Part shown: piece after piece, positions 36,413 through 44,612 of the stretch | How the letters are laid out: every line of letters starts with the position of its first letter | How positions within the stretch are numbered: the first letter of the stretch is position 1 | Assembly (NCBI RefSeq): GCF_000702945.1 | Contig: NZ_JNLE01000005.1 | Location: 806,001 to 870,000, forward strand | Direction: 5' to 3' | DNA from: Clostridium sp. KNHs205 | GTDB lineage: Bacteria; Bacillota; Clostridia; Lachnospirales; Lachnospiraceae | Length of the DNA stretch: 64,000 nucleotides | The notes under the pieces: model-generated | What the model saw: the letters and a program-made list of their open reading frames with translations, nothing else | The model's database searches: none | Told to the model about the DNA's origin: nothing | Translations under genes and position numbers: made by a program

Positions 36413-36967
36413 ATGACAGCTAATATAAACGGATATGAGAATCTATTGAAAAATATTAAATCAACCATATACGAAGGAATCTTAAAACTAGGAATTGTAA
36501 AAGGTGAAAGTTTTGGTATATATTATGAACTCGACCTGTTAAATTATCTGTTAGGTACAGATTATGCCAATGCTGAAGGCATGTTAGAGAACTTGAAGAA
36601 TTTTACGGATTTTTCTAATATGCAGCTGATTCCGATGACAATCCGAAGGGAAGGCTCCCGCTTTCGTTTTATCGCTTCCGGTGAAGGAGTAGCGCATATA
36701 AGCAAAGATACCTCCTCTACGGATTTCTTAAAGAGTCTGATCGATCTGGTGAACACCCGCAAATTTGATTTGGAACAGGTCCAGAAAGTGTTTGAAGCTT
36801 CCGGACAGCCTTATTCCTGTAAAGAAGTAGATAACCCTGAATTTGAATACGTTTTTTCTTTTTCCGATAAGGACTTCGATCCTTTTTTCTATTGTTTTCA
36901 TATCGGTCAGGGTCACAGCCATTACCACCGTTTGCTGGAATTCAGCTACCGGAAGCTATTTTCCTAA
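36413..36967 (+). CDS. DUF3877-like protein of unknown function
   Basis: This 184-residue soluble protein has no signal peptide. It has an N-terminal helical part (ENLLKNIKSTIYEGILKLGI), a middle with LIPMTIRREGSRFRFIASGEGV, and a C-terminal aromatic/histidine-rich stretch (FFYCFHIGQGHSHYHRLLEF). The pattern recalls the clostridial DUF3877 family, from memory. The ATG at 36413 is preceded by AGAGG; an upstream GTG is less likely. It has no operon partners. The histidine cluster near the C-terminus could bind metal, but that is a guess. Confidence 0.6.
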   Translation: MTANINGYENLLKNIKSTIYEGILKLGIVKGESFGIYYELDLLNYLLGTDYANAEGMLENLKNFTDFSNMQLIPMTIRREGSRFRFIASGEGVAHISKDTSSTDFLKSLIDLVNTRKFDLEQVQKVFEASGQPYSCKEVDNPEFEYVFSFSDKDFDPFFYCFHIGQGHSHYHRLLEFSYRKLFS

Positions 36968-37136
36968 TACTGTTTTGTGCTAATTCCGCTTCCTGTGAGC
37001 ACCTGATATTTGCCCTGAGGCATGGTAGGGGAATTAGGGGGTAGGGGCCCCATAAGCAAGTTGCTACACCTGCCTGGGATAACGTAGCAGTGTAAATTGA
37101 AGGTGCTGAATTGATTTAATTTTGAGCAAGGTAGTA

Positions 37137-37697
37137 CTAGAGCTTATTGAGGCTGGTTTCAAAGAGGCTGGTATAGGTAAGTATGCCCTCCACTCTATGG
37201 GAGTTCATAAGATGGATGGTATCTACCGGAACAATCAGCTTCGGTGCTTTTTGAGCCAGCTCTTCTATACTGATATCTTTGTTTAAGCGGATTCCTCTGC
37301 CAAGTGTTAAATGAGCCTTAAATTTCTGTTCTTCCACCGGAAATTCCCGTTTTTTAAGACACCAGGTAATTTTCTCATAGAGGTTTATTAATTCCTGGGA
37401 TTCCTTAATACCAACCCATAAAATGTCCCCTGTTCCTGTCTTAAACCTTCCAAGCCCTTCGGTCTCCACTACGAAAGGTTCCACCCTGCTTAACCTTACT
37501 CCCTCCTCCAGGGCCTCTTCTACCAGTTCACGTTTCCTTGTTTCACCAATAAAGGCTAAGGTCAAATGGAAATTTTCTTTACGAGTAAAGTTACCTTTCG
37601 CTGAATTCTTCTTTATAAATCTGCCATACTCATATAGACTTTCCTTTTGATTCTCCGAAAAATCGATTGCTGCAAAAAGTCGATAGAATTTATCCAT
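37137..37697 (-). CDS. thpR: RNA 2',3'-cyclic phosphodiesterase (LigT/ThpR family)
   Basis: This 186-residue 2H phosphoesterase opens 2',3'-cyclic phosphates at RNA ends. Both catalytic HxT motifs are present: FHLTLAFIG near residue 43 and AHLTLGRG near residue 128. It starts with the family's RLFAAIDFS strand. The length is normal. It appears to be a single gene with ATG after a GAAAGGAG site. Confidence 0.88.
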   Translation of the reverse strand: MDKFYRLFAAIDFSENQKESLYEYGRFIKKNSAKGNFTRKENFHLTLAFIGETRKRELVEEALEEGVRLSRVEPFVVETEGLGRFKTGTGDILWVGIKESQELINLYEKITWCLKKREFPVEEQKFKAHLTLGRGIRLNKDISIEELAQKAPKLIVPVDTIHLMNSHRVEGILTYTSLFETSLNKL

Positions 37698-37850
37698 ATT
37701 ACTCCTTTCCTGAATATCAGAGCTTCCAGATGATATTCCAGATTTTGTAGTTTAAAACTCATTTGCTTTTTAACCTGTTCGTCTATTCAGTCCAACTTCA
37801 TGGGCATAAATAAACCGACTTCCGTAAATCCCAAATGCAACGGTCATAGA

Positions 37851-38540
37851 CTATATCTCATCTACTGTTAAAACATCTTCCAGTCCGCTGAGTAACAACA
37901 GAATTTTTTCGTGGTCATGCTTTTCCTGCTGCTTTATAGTGATAAACAGCCCTACTGTGTCCTCTGAATTTCTTGTTTTGCTGATTTCTACATCAGAGAT
38001 TGACATATTGTTGGTTCGAATTACTTCAAATACACGGCTTATGGCATTTACAGTGGTAACCTGCACATAGACCTCAACCAGCTTGGTTCTGGACATGGTA
38101 TAAACATCAAAGCGATGTAAAACAGTGTTGCATATATAGATAAACACACATGCAATAATTGCACCTTCATAGAAACCGATACCGATTGCCAGCCCCATAC
38201 AGGCAGATGCCCAAAGCCCTGCTGCTGTGGTCAGTCCCTTGACCTGTTGTTTTCCCGTTATTAATATAGTTCCCGCACCCAGAAAACCTATTCCGCTGAT
38301 TACCTGTGCACCAAGCCTGGTGGGATCTGTTGTGTAATTCCGTATTTCCATCATATACTGACTTGTGATCATTACAAGGGCTGCACCGATGCAGACCAAT
38401 ATATGCGTTCTAAGTCCGGCAGGTCTTCGCTTTCTGCCTCTCTCATATCCGATTAAACCGCCAAAGAGAATTGCCAGCGTCAGCCTGGCTATAATGGAAA
38501 GTGTATTTATTTCCTGTAGTGAAGCAAGAATTTCTTTCAT
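37851..38540 (-). CDS. MgtC/SapB family membrane protein
   Basis: This 229-residue protein has about four to five N-terminal membrane helices with the family core (GGLIGYERGRKRRPAGLRTHILVCIGAALVM, with D/R-rich loops) and a C-terminal ACT-like domain (residues 150-229). MgtC proteins are linked to low-magnesium survival and F1Fo-ATPase regulation in pathogens; in clostridia the role is unclear. I chose the ATG at 38540 because AAGAGGTG lies just upstream; the longer frame to 38585 has no site. A structured leader lies upstream. Confidence 0.88.
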   Translation of the reverse strand: MKEILASLQEINTLSIIARLTLAILFGGLIGYERGRKRRPAGLRTHILVCIGAALVMITSQYMMEIRNYTTDPTRLGAQVISGIGFLGAGTILITGKQQVKGLTTAAGLWASACMGLAIGIGFYEGAIIACVFIYICNTVLHRFDVYTMSRTKLVEVYVQVTTVNAISRVFEVIRTNNMSISDVEISKTRNSEDTVGLFITIKQQEKHDHEKILLLLSGLEDVLTVDEI

Positions 38541-38949
38541 ATTTACACCTCTTGTATATCTCTGGCATACCAGTGATACCGCCACAATTTAATAAGAGTG
38601 AAAGATCCATAATGTGGCAACCTTTCATAATAAATTTTCTATCACTCTTCCCTGGATTTGTTTTATACTGCTTGCTCCATATGGAACCTTCCGCTTTATT
38701 AGCAAATCCTTGGGATGTATAACAGTACTACCTACCGGAATTTCCAACACAGAATACTGCAATATGGTGTAGTCATCCATAGTGCATCGTGTTTTAGTCA
38801 TTCCCTGGCAGGATACCGCTTTTCAAATAGTATTCCGCTTTTCTGATATCACAATTAAATTTTGCTGCGGTATTATATGAAATAGCTGCCCAAAGGAAGC
38901 CGGTATAGCATTAGCTTTCTGGGCAGCCGTTTGCAGCTGTTCTCGTATA
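38541..38949. other. MgtC-gene leader and intergenic region
   Basis: On the minus strand, 38579-38650 contains two interlocked complementary pairs next to the gene. Farther upstream (about 38660-38720) is TTCCATATGGAGCAAGCAG-type sequence. No gene was found. The remaining part to the ilvE stop shows a short inverted pair (GCTGCC, GGCAGC) near 38885-38930. Confidence 0.45.
38579..38650 (-). promoter_or_regulatory. Interlocked leader structure upstream of the MgtC-family gene
   Basis: In transcript order the elements are AAGAGTGA, GCCACA, TCACTCTT and TGTGGC. The first pairs with the third (8 bp) and the second with the fourth (6 bp). The pairs cross, so they either form an H-type pseudoknot or two mutually exclusive hairpins, as in a regulatory switch. 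It ends about 40 bases before the start codon. It does not match the M-box magnesium riboswitch consensus as I know it. Confidence 0.5.
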
Positions 38950-40020
38950 TTATTTAACCTGGACTGTCCAGTTAAAGGTATCTTCTAATTTACCAAGCTG
39001 TATTCCGGTAATGGTATCATAGATTTTCTGACTGTACTCCCCGATGCCGCCGTCTTTTACCTGCATGATCTTATCTTCCCATCTTAACTGTCCTACAGGT
39101 GAGATTACTGCGGCTGTGCCACTGCCAAATACTTCCTCCAGTGTACCGTTATCATAAGCCTCTTTGATCTCATTGATATCAATCTTTCTTTCTTCTACGG
39201 TAAGCCCCCACTCTTTACAGAGCTGAATTACAGATGCTCTGGTTACGCCGGGAAGTATGCTGCCATTTAATGCAGGGGTTACAATCTTTCCGCCAATTTT
39301 AAAGAAGATATTCATGGCTCCTACTTCTTCAATATATTTTCTCTCTACGCCATCCAGCCAGAGTACCTGTGAATAACCTTCTTCATGGGCCTTTACCTGA
39401 GATCTTAAGGAAGCTACATAATTGGCTCCGGTTTTGGCTTCTCCGATTCCACCCTTTACTGCTCTAACATATTCATCTTCTATCCATATCTTTACTGGAT
39501 TTAAGCCTTCCGGATAATATGCTCCTACCGGTGACAGTATTATAAGGAATTTGTACGTATCGGAAGGTCTTACTCCTAAAAATGGGTCAGTAGCTATTAT
39601 AAATGGTCTGATATACAGGGAAGTTCCGGGCTTTGTAGGAATCCAGCTCTCATCAAGTTTAACCACCTCTTTGATTGCCTGCAGAAAGTCTTCTTCCGGA
39701 ATCTCCGGTATACAGATTCTTACATTTGTATTGTTCGCTCTTTCGATGTTCTTCTCCGGACGGAACAGAAGGATTCTTCCATCCTCTGTTTTATATGCCT
39801 TTAACCCTTCAAACATCTCCTGTCCATAATGAAATACCATGGCAGAGGGTTCAAGACTAATTGGTTGATAAGGTTCAATTCTCGCATCATGCCAGCCTTT
39901 GCCAGTTTCGTAATCCATCACAAACATATGATCCGTAAATATGGTACCGAATTTTAGCGGATTATCATTACCTGGCAGTTCTTTGGGAGTTGTGGTTTTT
40001 TCTATTCTGATATTTAACAT
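38950..40020 (-). CDS. ilvE: Branched-chain amino acid aminotransferase
   Basis: This PLP enzyme performs the last step of valine, leucine and isoleucine synthesis and the first step of their breakdown. The 356-residue fold type IV protein has YIRPFIIATDPFLGV, the PLP lysine in GGIGEAKTGANYVASL (near residue 195), and the C-terminal EVFGSGTAAVISPVG. It belongs to the longer, eukaryote-like BCAT subgroup common in Firmicutes. The ATG at 40020 follows AAAGAGGAAC; the frame extends upstream to 40044 without a better site. Confidence 0.95.
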   Translation of the reverse strand: MLNIRIEKTTTPKELPGNDNPLKFGTIFTDHMFVMDYETGKGWHDARIEPYQPISLEPSAMVFHYGQEMFEGLKAYKTEDGRILLFRPEKNIERANNTNVRICIPEIPEEDFLQAIKEVVKLDESWIPTKPGTSLYIRPFIIATDPFLGVRPSDTYKFLIILSPVGAYYPEGLNPVKIWIEDEYVRAVKGGIGEAKTGANYVASLRSQVKAHEEGYSQVLWLDGVERKYIEEVGAMNIFFKIGGKIVTPALNGSILPGVTRASVIQLCKEWGLTVEERKIDINEIKEAYDNGTLEEVFGSGTAAVISPVGQLRWEDKIMQVKDGGIGEYSQKIYDTITGIQLGKLEDTFNWTVQVK

Positions 40021-40164
40021 GATACGTTCCTCTTTCCTTCTCATTTTTTGTATAGGTTTTATATTAGCCTTTCAGCTTAGGTTTTTCAAGTCTTTTTTTT
40101 ATTTCTTTCTATTTAATCCCATATAAATGAATACCGGCTTGCTGTATGGTGCATTATTTCCATT

Positions 40165-41073
40165 TTATCTGTCTTCGTAGTTACAAAGTGCCAGCTTGCT
40201 GATTTCTGCTGTATTTTTGTTAAAAAAGAATATCCCTACGCCTCCAAGTCCCAAATGACTGCCCAGTACTCCGCCAATTTTCTGGATAATGAACTGAGTA
40301 CCCCCGAGTCTTTCCTGTATCATCTTCTTAAGTTCCAGTGCTGCTTCTTCGTCATCTGCATGACTGATTCCAATAACCTTATCCTTAAGATCGCCTGCTC
40401 GTTCCGCTAGCATATTTACAACTTCCGTATAGGTTTTCTTTTTGCCTCTGATTTTTTCCACAACCTCCATCCGCCCATCCTCTACATCAAGTATGGGATG
40501 AAGATCCAGAATACTTCCCAATATACCCTGGGCTTTGCTTATCCTACCACCTTTTATAAGCCAGTTTAAATCTGCTATGGTAAAGATGTGCTCCACATGC
40601 TTTATCAGTTCCTTCATATACGCCAGAGCCTCTTCGAATTTACAGGTGCTGGTTTTGATATATTCACAGGTTTCCATAAGGATTAACCCTGTAGCGATGG
40701 AGCCGCCTTTGGAATCCACCACCTCCATATGTGTCTGGGGGTATTCCTCTTGCACTTCTGAAAGTATGGACGCTGCCAATTGGCAGGTTCCGGACATAGC
40801 TGCAGAAAATGCAAGGTAGATAAAGTCAAAGCCCTTTTTCGCGTACTGACGGAAGGTATTGTATATGGTGTCCGGTGCAGGCTGAGAAGTCATAGGTACT
40901 ATACCCTTCTTCATTGCTGCATAAACTCCGTCCACATCAATCGTCTCGCCATCCAGATACTCTTTGTCTTCCAGTAGTATTTTAAGGGGCAAAACTTTAA
41001 TGTCATTTTCTGCAATATATGTCTCAGGCAGATCACAGGTACTGTCAATAATTAATTTAATCATAACTATCAT
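40165..41073 (-). CDS. DegV family protein
   Basis: This 302-residue protein of the DegV/FakB type holds a fatty acid in its cleft and, in FakB members, presents it to the kinase FakA. Characteristic segments are LIIDSTCDLPE at the N-terminus, PMTSQPAPDTI (near 58), the FSAAMSGTCQLA (near 92) and GGRISKAQGILGSILDLHPIL (near 172). GGAAAG precedes the ATG; an internal ATG four codons later is an alternative start. It is not in an evident operon. Confidence 0.9.
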   Translation of the reverse strand: MIVMIKLIIDSTCDLPETYIAENDIKVLPLKILLEDKEYLDGETIDVDGVYAAMKKGIVPMTSQPAPDTIYNTFRQYAKKGFDFIYLAFSAAMSGTCQLAASILSEVQEEYPQTHMEVVDSKGGSIATGLILMETCEYIKTSTCKFEEALAYMKELIKHVEHIFTIADLNWLIKGGRISKAQGILGSILDLHPILDVEDGRMEVVEKIRGKKKTYTEVVNMLAERAGDLKDKVIGISHADDEEAALELKKMIQERLGGTQFIIQKIGGVLGSHLGLGGVGIFFFNKNTAEISKLALCNYEDR

Positions 41074-41202
41074 ACTTCTTTCCGGATATTATATGTGGTT
41101 TTTAATACCACTACATATAATTATAGCATACTATTAAGGCTTTGCAATGGCTATGCCGAATGCTTTCACAGGCAGATACCTGAGGGATGAGGGTTTATGA
41201 TG

Positions 41203-41691
41203 CTACTGTTTCTTTACATATTTATAAAAAGCATATTCAATATCATAATAAGTTCGTTCCTCTGACTCAGCTTCAACCTGCCATTCCGGCATTTCATCCA
41301 GATTCGGAAAATAAGTATCCCCATGATAAGCGTAATCTATCTTTGTTACATGGGCAACATCACATAGATGAAGCATCTGCTTGTAAATAGTTCCTCCCCC
41401 AATAACATATACATCTTCTGATTTATAGTCTTTTACTGCTTCCAGGGCTTCTTCAATACTGTGTACAACTACAGCATCTTTGATTTCAATATCCTTAGAC
41501 GTGATGACAACATTAAGCCTGTTCTTTAAAGGCTTACCTGCGGGAAAAGTCTCCAAGGTATTCCTGCCCATGATAACAGCCTTTCCGGAGGTTTCATCCC
41601 TGAAAAACCTCATATCTTCCGGAATACTGATCAAGAGCTGATTCTGATAACCAATAGCCCAGTTCTTGTCTACTGCAACAATTAAATTCAT
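41203..41691 (-). CDS. folA: Dihydrofolate reductase
   Basis: The enzyme reduces dihydrofolate to tetrahydrofolate with NADPH, regenerating the cofactor that ThyA oxidises. The 162-residue protein has MNLIVAVDKNWAIGYQNQLL, the MGRNTLETFP nucleotide-binding segment and DVYVIGGGTIYKQML. The C-terminal sheet ends YDIEYAFYKYVKK. ThyA is encoded on the same strand 9 kb upstream, now separated by the intron and the secretion-associated cassette. Confidence 0.93.
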   Translation of the reverse strand: MNLIVAVDKNWAIGYQNQLLISIPEDMRFFRDETSGKAVIMGRNTLETFPAGKPLKNRLNVVITSKDIEIKDAVVVHSIEEALEAVKDYKSEDVYVIGGGTIYKQMLHLCDVAHVTKIDYAYHGDTYFPNLDEMPEWQVEAESEERTYYDIEYAFYKYVKKQ

Positions 41692-42070
41692 ATAATATTC
41701 TACCTTTCTAAACTCTTATGTTAGATAAAATGTGTGAAAGTCTTTTATTTCACACTAGCTCTCCTTGTATACCACCTCTGCCGGCAGATGCGGCACTGCC
41801 ATAAATCGGGGGTAAATTAAGTCTCTCAATTACTCAAACCCATCTATCCCAATAGCAAAAAGCTACAGGGATAGCTTTATACTAATTATAACAGAACATT
41901 TGAAAAGAAACAAAATATATAATACATTATCCTATAAGGAGGAGGATGCTACTTCTTATATTCTTTTTCAAGAGAGAATAAACCAACAGATAAATCAGAA
42001 TAAACCGATGAAATAAACCAGATAACAGCCATTTCCTTATTTAAAAAAATGTCATGATCATTAATCATCA
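41692..42070. other. Leader region of dihydrofolate reductase
   Basis: About 380 bp lie between the intron end and folA. On the minus strand it contains a hairpin CTATCCC...GGGATAG (41844-41874) and another, GTGTGAAA with TTTCACAC (41732-41755), close to the start. An internal segment rich in GCAG/CTGC may fold between them. I do not recognise a tetrahydrofolate riboswitch. The folA promoter is expected here. Confidence 0.45.
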
Positions 42071-43961
42071 ATCGGGTAGGAGGTAGATAATTATTTTATC
42101 TACCGACCTCCCACACCACCGTACGTACGGTTCCGTATACGGCGGTTCTTTAGTTTTCATAAACTATCAGATAATAGTCAAGCATGGATGTATATCCTAG
42201 CTTGGCTATTATTTTATTAGAAAATATCTGGTTCAGCACTTGCGCCATGCGCCAGTACCCTTTTCTACTACAGGCAAGTTCTTTGGCTCTCCAATGCTCA
42301 CATCCTATGGCTCTAAGCATTCTGTACTTTGTCTTGATTTTCTTCCACTGTTTCCAATAGACCGCTCGTATTCTGCGTCTAGCCCATTCATCTATGCCTT
42401 TTAGAAGATTCTTCATATCTGCGAGTTTAAAGTACTCTATCCATCCTCTCACAAACTGTTGGTATTTATCTTCTCTCGCTGTGTTGCTCATGCCATTGTT
42501 TCGGTCTGTCAGATTTCGTATTGCGTCTTTCATCTTTGTTACGGATTTCGGATGTACTCTAAATCTGCATTTACCTCTATATCTATAGAATGTATATCCA
42601 AGATATTTAACTTTACTGATGTGCGCGACTTGCGTTTTCTTCCTATTCACTTTCAGAAATAGCCTTTTCTCAATGAATGGTATGATGTTTTCCAAGGTTC
42701 TTTCTGCACTCTTTTTGCTTTTACAGAAAATCATGCAATCATCTGCGTATCGGACAAACCTATGTCCTCTGCTTTCAAGTTCCTTGTCCAACTCATTTAG
42801 CATGATATTACTTAGCAATGGACTTAATGGTCCACCTTGTGGCATGCCGACCTCTGTTTTCTTAAACACCCCTTTTGTTATCACTCCAGCATTGAGGTAT
42901 TTATGTATCAAAGAGATAACTCTGCCATCTTTGATGGTTCTTCCCAATACCTCAATCAGCTTACTCTGGCATACGGTATCAAAGAACTTTTCCAAATCCA
43001 TATCAACCACATATACGTAGCCTTCGTTTACATTCTTTTGGCATTGTTTCAGTGCATCATGTGCACCTTTTTTCGGCTGAAAACCAAAACTGTTTTCTGA
43101 GAACTGCTCCTCGTAGATAGGCGTTAGTTCTTGTATGATTGCTTGTTGGATAACTCGGTCAACCACGGTTGGAACTCCAAGCTTTCTGAACTCACCTTTT
43201 GTTTCTTTTGGTATTTCTACCCTTCGAACTGGGTTTGGCTTAAATCTGCCTCCCTTTATCTCTTGAATTAAGGTGTCTTGGTTTTCCTTTAAGTAGGGCA
43301 GAAGTTCATCCACCTGCATTCCATCCGTTCCACCTGCTCCTTTATTTGATTTCACTCGCTTATATGCCTTGTTGAGGTTATCTTTTCGCAAAATCAATTC
43401 CAAGAGATTATTCATCCAATAGTTTGTGATGATACCGCTCTTTTCAGTAATCTTCCCGTAGTCGAACACTTCTGCATCCTCTTTCTGTTCCGCAGATACC
43501 ATTTGCAGATAGTCTTCCATATGAAGTTGTCTGTTCTTAAATCTACTATCAGTTACTTTCATTGCTTGTACCTCCTAAAGTTCAGTCCTTCCCATATCAT
43601 TTGCAACTGAAATGGTACTATGACCTCGGCTGACTTCTCGTCATTCGTTGTTACTACAAGTTTCATACTCTGTTTTCACTTGCTGACGAGATCTCCCTGG
43701 GTACCACACGTTTCTTTCTCTCCATCCATCTGCCACATTTACTACAGTTAATTCCGAGTAGTTATTGGACTTTAACTTGTATTGCAGTCTTATCCTTAAC
43801 TGTAGCCTGATGTGATTTCTGTTCGTCAGACCAGAGATTTGCCTCCACCTTCCTTCAGATTCGCAGTCACCCACGACACCCTTGGTCTTGGCTGTGTCTT
43901 TCCCACTACTAGGGCAGACTAGGGACTTTCACCCATTAGAAACGTGCGCCGCCAGGCGCAC
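42071..43961 (-). mobile_element. Group II intron (class C type) with its maturase gene
   Basis: The 5' end (GTGCGCC, at 43961) and its GTGCGCCTGGCGGCGCAC stem begin directly after the T-run of a terminator hairpin. Domain I-IV sequence with GGGTGAAAGTCCC follows to about 43565, then the maturase gene. After its stop come a domain V-like hairpin (AACCGCCGTATACGG... CCGTACGTACGGTGG, about 42108-42142) and a domain VI-like hairpin (GTAGATAAAATAATTATCTAC), ending CTACCCGAT at 42071. Insertion behind a terminator, lack of an endonuclease domain and about 1.9 kb size all fit bacterial class C introns. It looks complete and possibly still mobile. Confidence 0.85.
42150..43562 (-). CDS. ltrA: Group II intron reverse transcriptase/maturase
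   Basis: This 470-residue protein splices and mobilises its host intron. The reverse transcriptase domain spans roughly residues 55-310, with NKAYKRVKSNKGAGGTDGM, the LGVPTVVDRVIQQAI block, GMPQGGPLSPLLSNIMLNELD and the catalytic YADD (RFVRYADDCMIF). The maturase (GIIM-type) domain follows and the protein ends YTSMLDYYLIVYEN without an HNH endonuclease. The reading frame is intact, with a GGAGGTACAAGC site before the ATG. Confidence 0.95.
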   Translation of the reverse strand: MKVTDSRFKNRQLHMEDYLQMVSAEQKEDAEVFDYGKITEKSGIITNYWMNNLLELILRKDNLNKAYKRVKSNKGAGGTDGMQVDELLPYLKENQDTLIQEIKGGRFKPNPVRRVEIPKETKGEFRKLGVPTVVDRVIQQAIIQELTPIYEEQFSENSFGFQPKKGAHDALKQCQKNVNEGYVYVVDMDLEKFFDTVCQSKLIEVLGRTIKDGRVISLIHKYLNAGVITKGVFKKTEVGMPQGGPLSPLLSNIMLNELDKELESRGHRFVRYADDCMIFCKSKKSAERTLENIIPFIEKRLFLKVNRKKTQVAHISKVKYLGYTFYRYRGKCRFRVHPKSVTKMKDAIRNLTDRNNGMSNTAREDKYQQFVRGWIEYFKLADMKNLLKGIDEWARRRIRAVYWKQWKKIKTKYRMLRAIGCEHWRAKELACSRKGYWRMAQVLNQIFSNKIIAKLGYTSMLDYYLIVYEN

Positions 43962-44000
43962 AATAAAAAACGCCACCACCCTGAATACTGGGTTGCAGCG
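43962..44000 (-). terminator. Terminator of the type VII lipase cassette, 5' exon of the intron
   Basis: On the minus strand CGCTGCAACCC pairs with GGGTGGTGGCG (with G-U pairs and one mismatch), followed by TTTTTT. The group II intron starts three bases later. It ends transcription about 30 bp after the last cassette gene. Confidence 0.75.
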
Positions 44001-44025
44001 TTTAATCCCGTACAATTCACTTTTA

Positions 44026-44304
44026 TTATAAATCATCTTTCTCTGCAACATCATCAATAAAATTTATGGTCTTTGTATAGATCTCATTGATAATCGGCGT
44101 AAGTTGTTTTATTACATCATTTGCCTTCTCAACCTTTTCAGCCATTACATTATTGATAGCAATATCAACAATACCCTTCTGGGTTAGATTCTCTATGATC
44201 GCTTTATATTTTTTTATGATTTCTTCTATTTCATCCGTACCTTCTGAAAGCTCACGCGCCATTGTTATAAACTCACTGTCAACAATTACAACATTACTTG
44301 CCAT
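44026..44304 (-). CDS. Small helical protein, probable type VII effector partner (WXG100/Lap-like)
   Basis: This 92-residue protein is predicted to be almost all helix, acidic at the C-terminus (FIDDVAEKDDL), with no signal peptide. It has no W-x-G motif. Its position as last gene of the cassette, 17 bp after another small helical protein and downstream of a lipase with a helical tail, suggests it pairs with the effector for export, as TlaA or Lap proteins do. The family itself was not recognised; the role rests on context. Confidence 0.6.
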   Translation of the reverse strand: MASNVVIVDSEFITMARELSEGTDEIEEIIKKYKAIIENLTQKGIVDIAINNVMAEKVEKANDVIKQLTPIINEIYTKTINFIDDVAEKDDL

Positions 44305-44321
44305 AATATTATCTCCTTCTA

Positions 44322-44591
44322 CTACATTTCATTTGCCAGCTTATTATCTGCGGTTTCAAAGGTACTTGAGGCGTAATTTAAATCCTTGATCAGGTCCTCT
44401 ATGTATTCTTCCAGCTTTTTTGCTACCTTCGTAAAAGACTTGCCGGTGGTCAGCATGGCCTCTGCTGCCAAACCCGAGCTCTGATGCATCGCATATGATT
44501 TATTTGAATATTTTTGGATTCTATTTTTCAGCTCCGTCAGATCACTAACAGCATCCTTTATATTCGAATAATTTACTATTAATTCTTCCAT
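44322..44591 (-). CDS. Small helical protein, DUF5344/Lap-like type VII partner
   Basis: This 89-residue, two-helix protein has a central turn (MHQSSGLAAEAMLTTG) and C-terminal heptad pattern (LEEYIEDLIKDLNYASSTFETAD). Size and pattern fit the YwqI/DUF5344 or Lap group of small proteins that bind LXG-type effectors. GGAGGGAGAG precedes the ATG. It lies 21 bp after the lipase stop. A truncated copy of its first part survives at about 47175-47270, so it was once part of the duplicated unit. Confidence 0.6.
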   Translation of the reverse strand: MEELIVNYSNIKDAVSDLTELKNRIQKYSNKSYAMHQSSGLAAEAMLTTGKSFTKVAKKLEEYIEDLIKDLNYASSTFETADNKLANEM

Positions 44592-44612
44592 CGTTTCTCT
44601 CCCTCCGATCGG

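Noticed and set aside
38600..38720. M-box magnesium riboswitch before the MgtC-family gene
   Set aside because: Some words (TCCATATGGAG) recall it, but the conserved M-box core and three-helix order are not visible.
41692..42070. Tetrahydrofolate riboswitch before dihydrofolate reductase
   Set aside because: Hairpins are present, but the conserved core of known THF riboswitches was not found.
43641..43874. 77-codon frame upstream of the maturase
   Set aside because: It lies within the structured 5' RNA domains of the group II intron, where no protein is expected.
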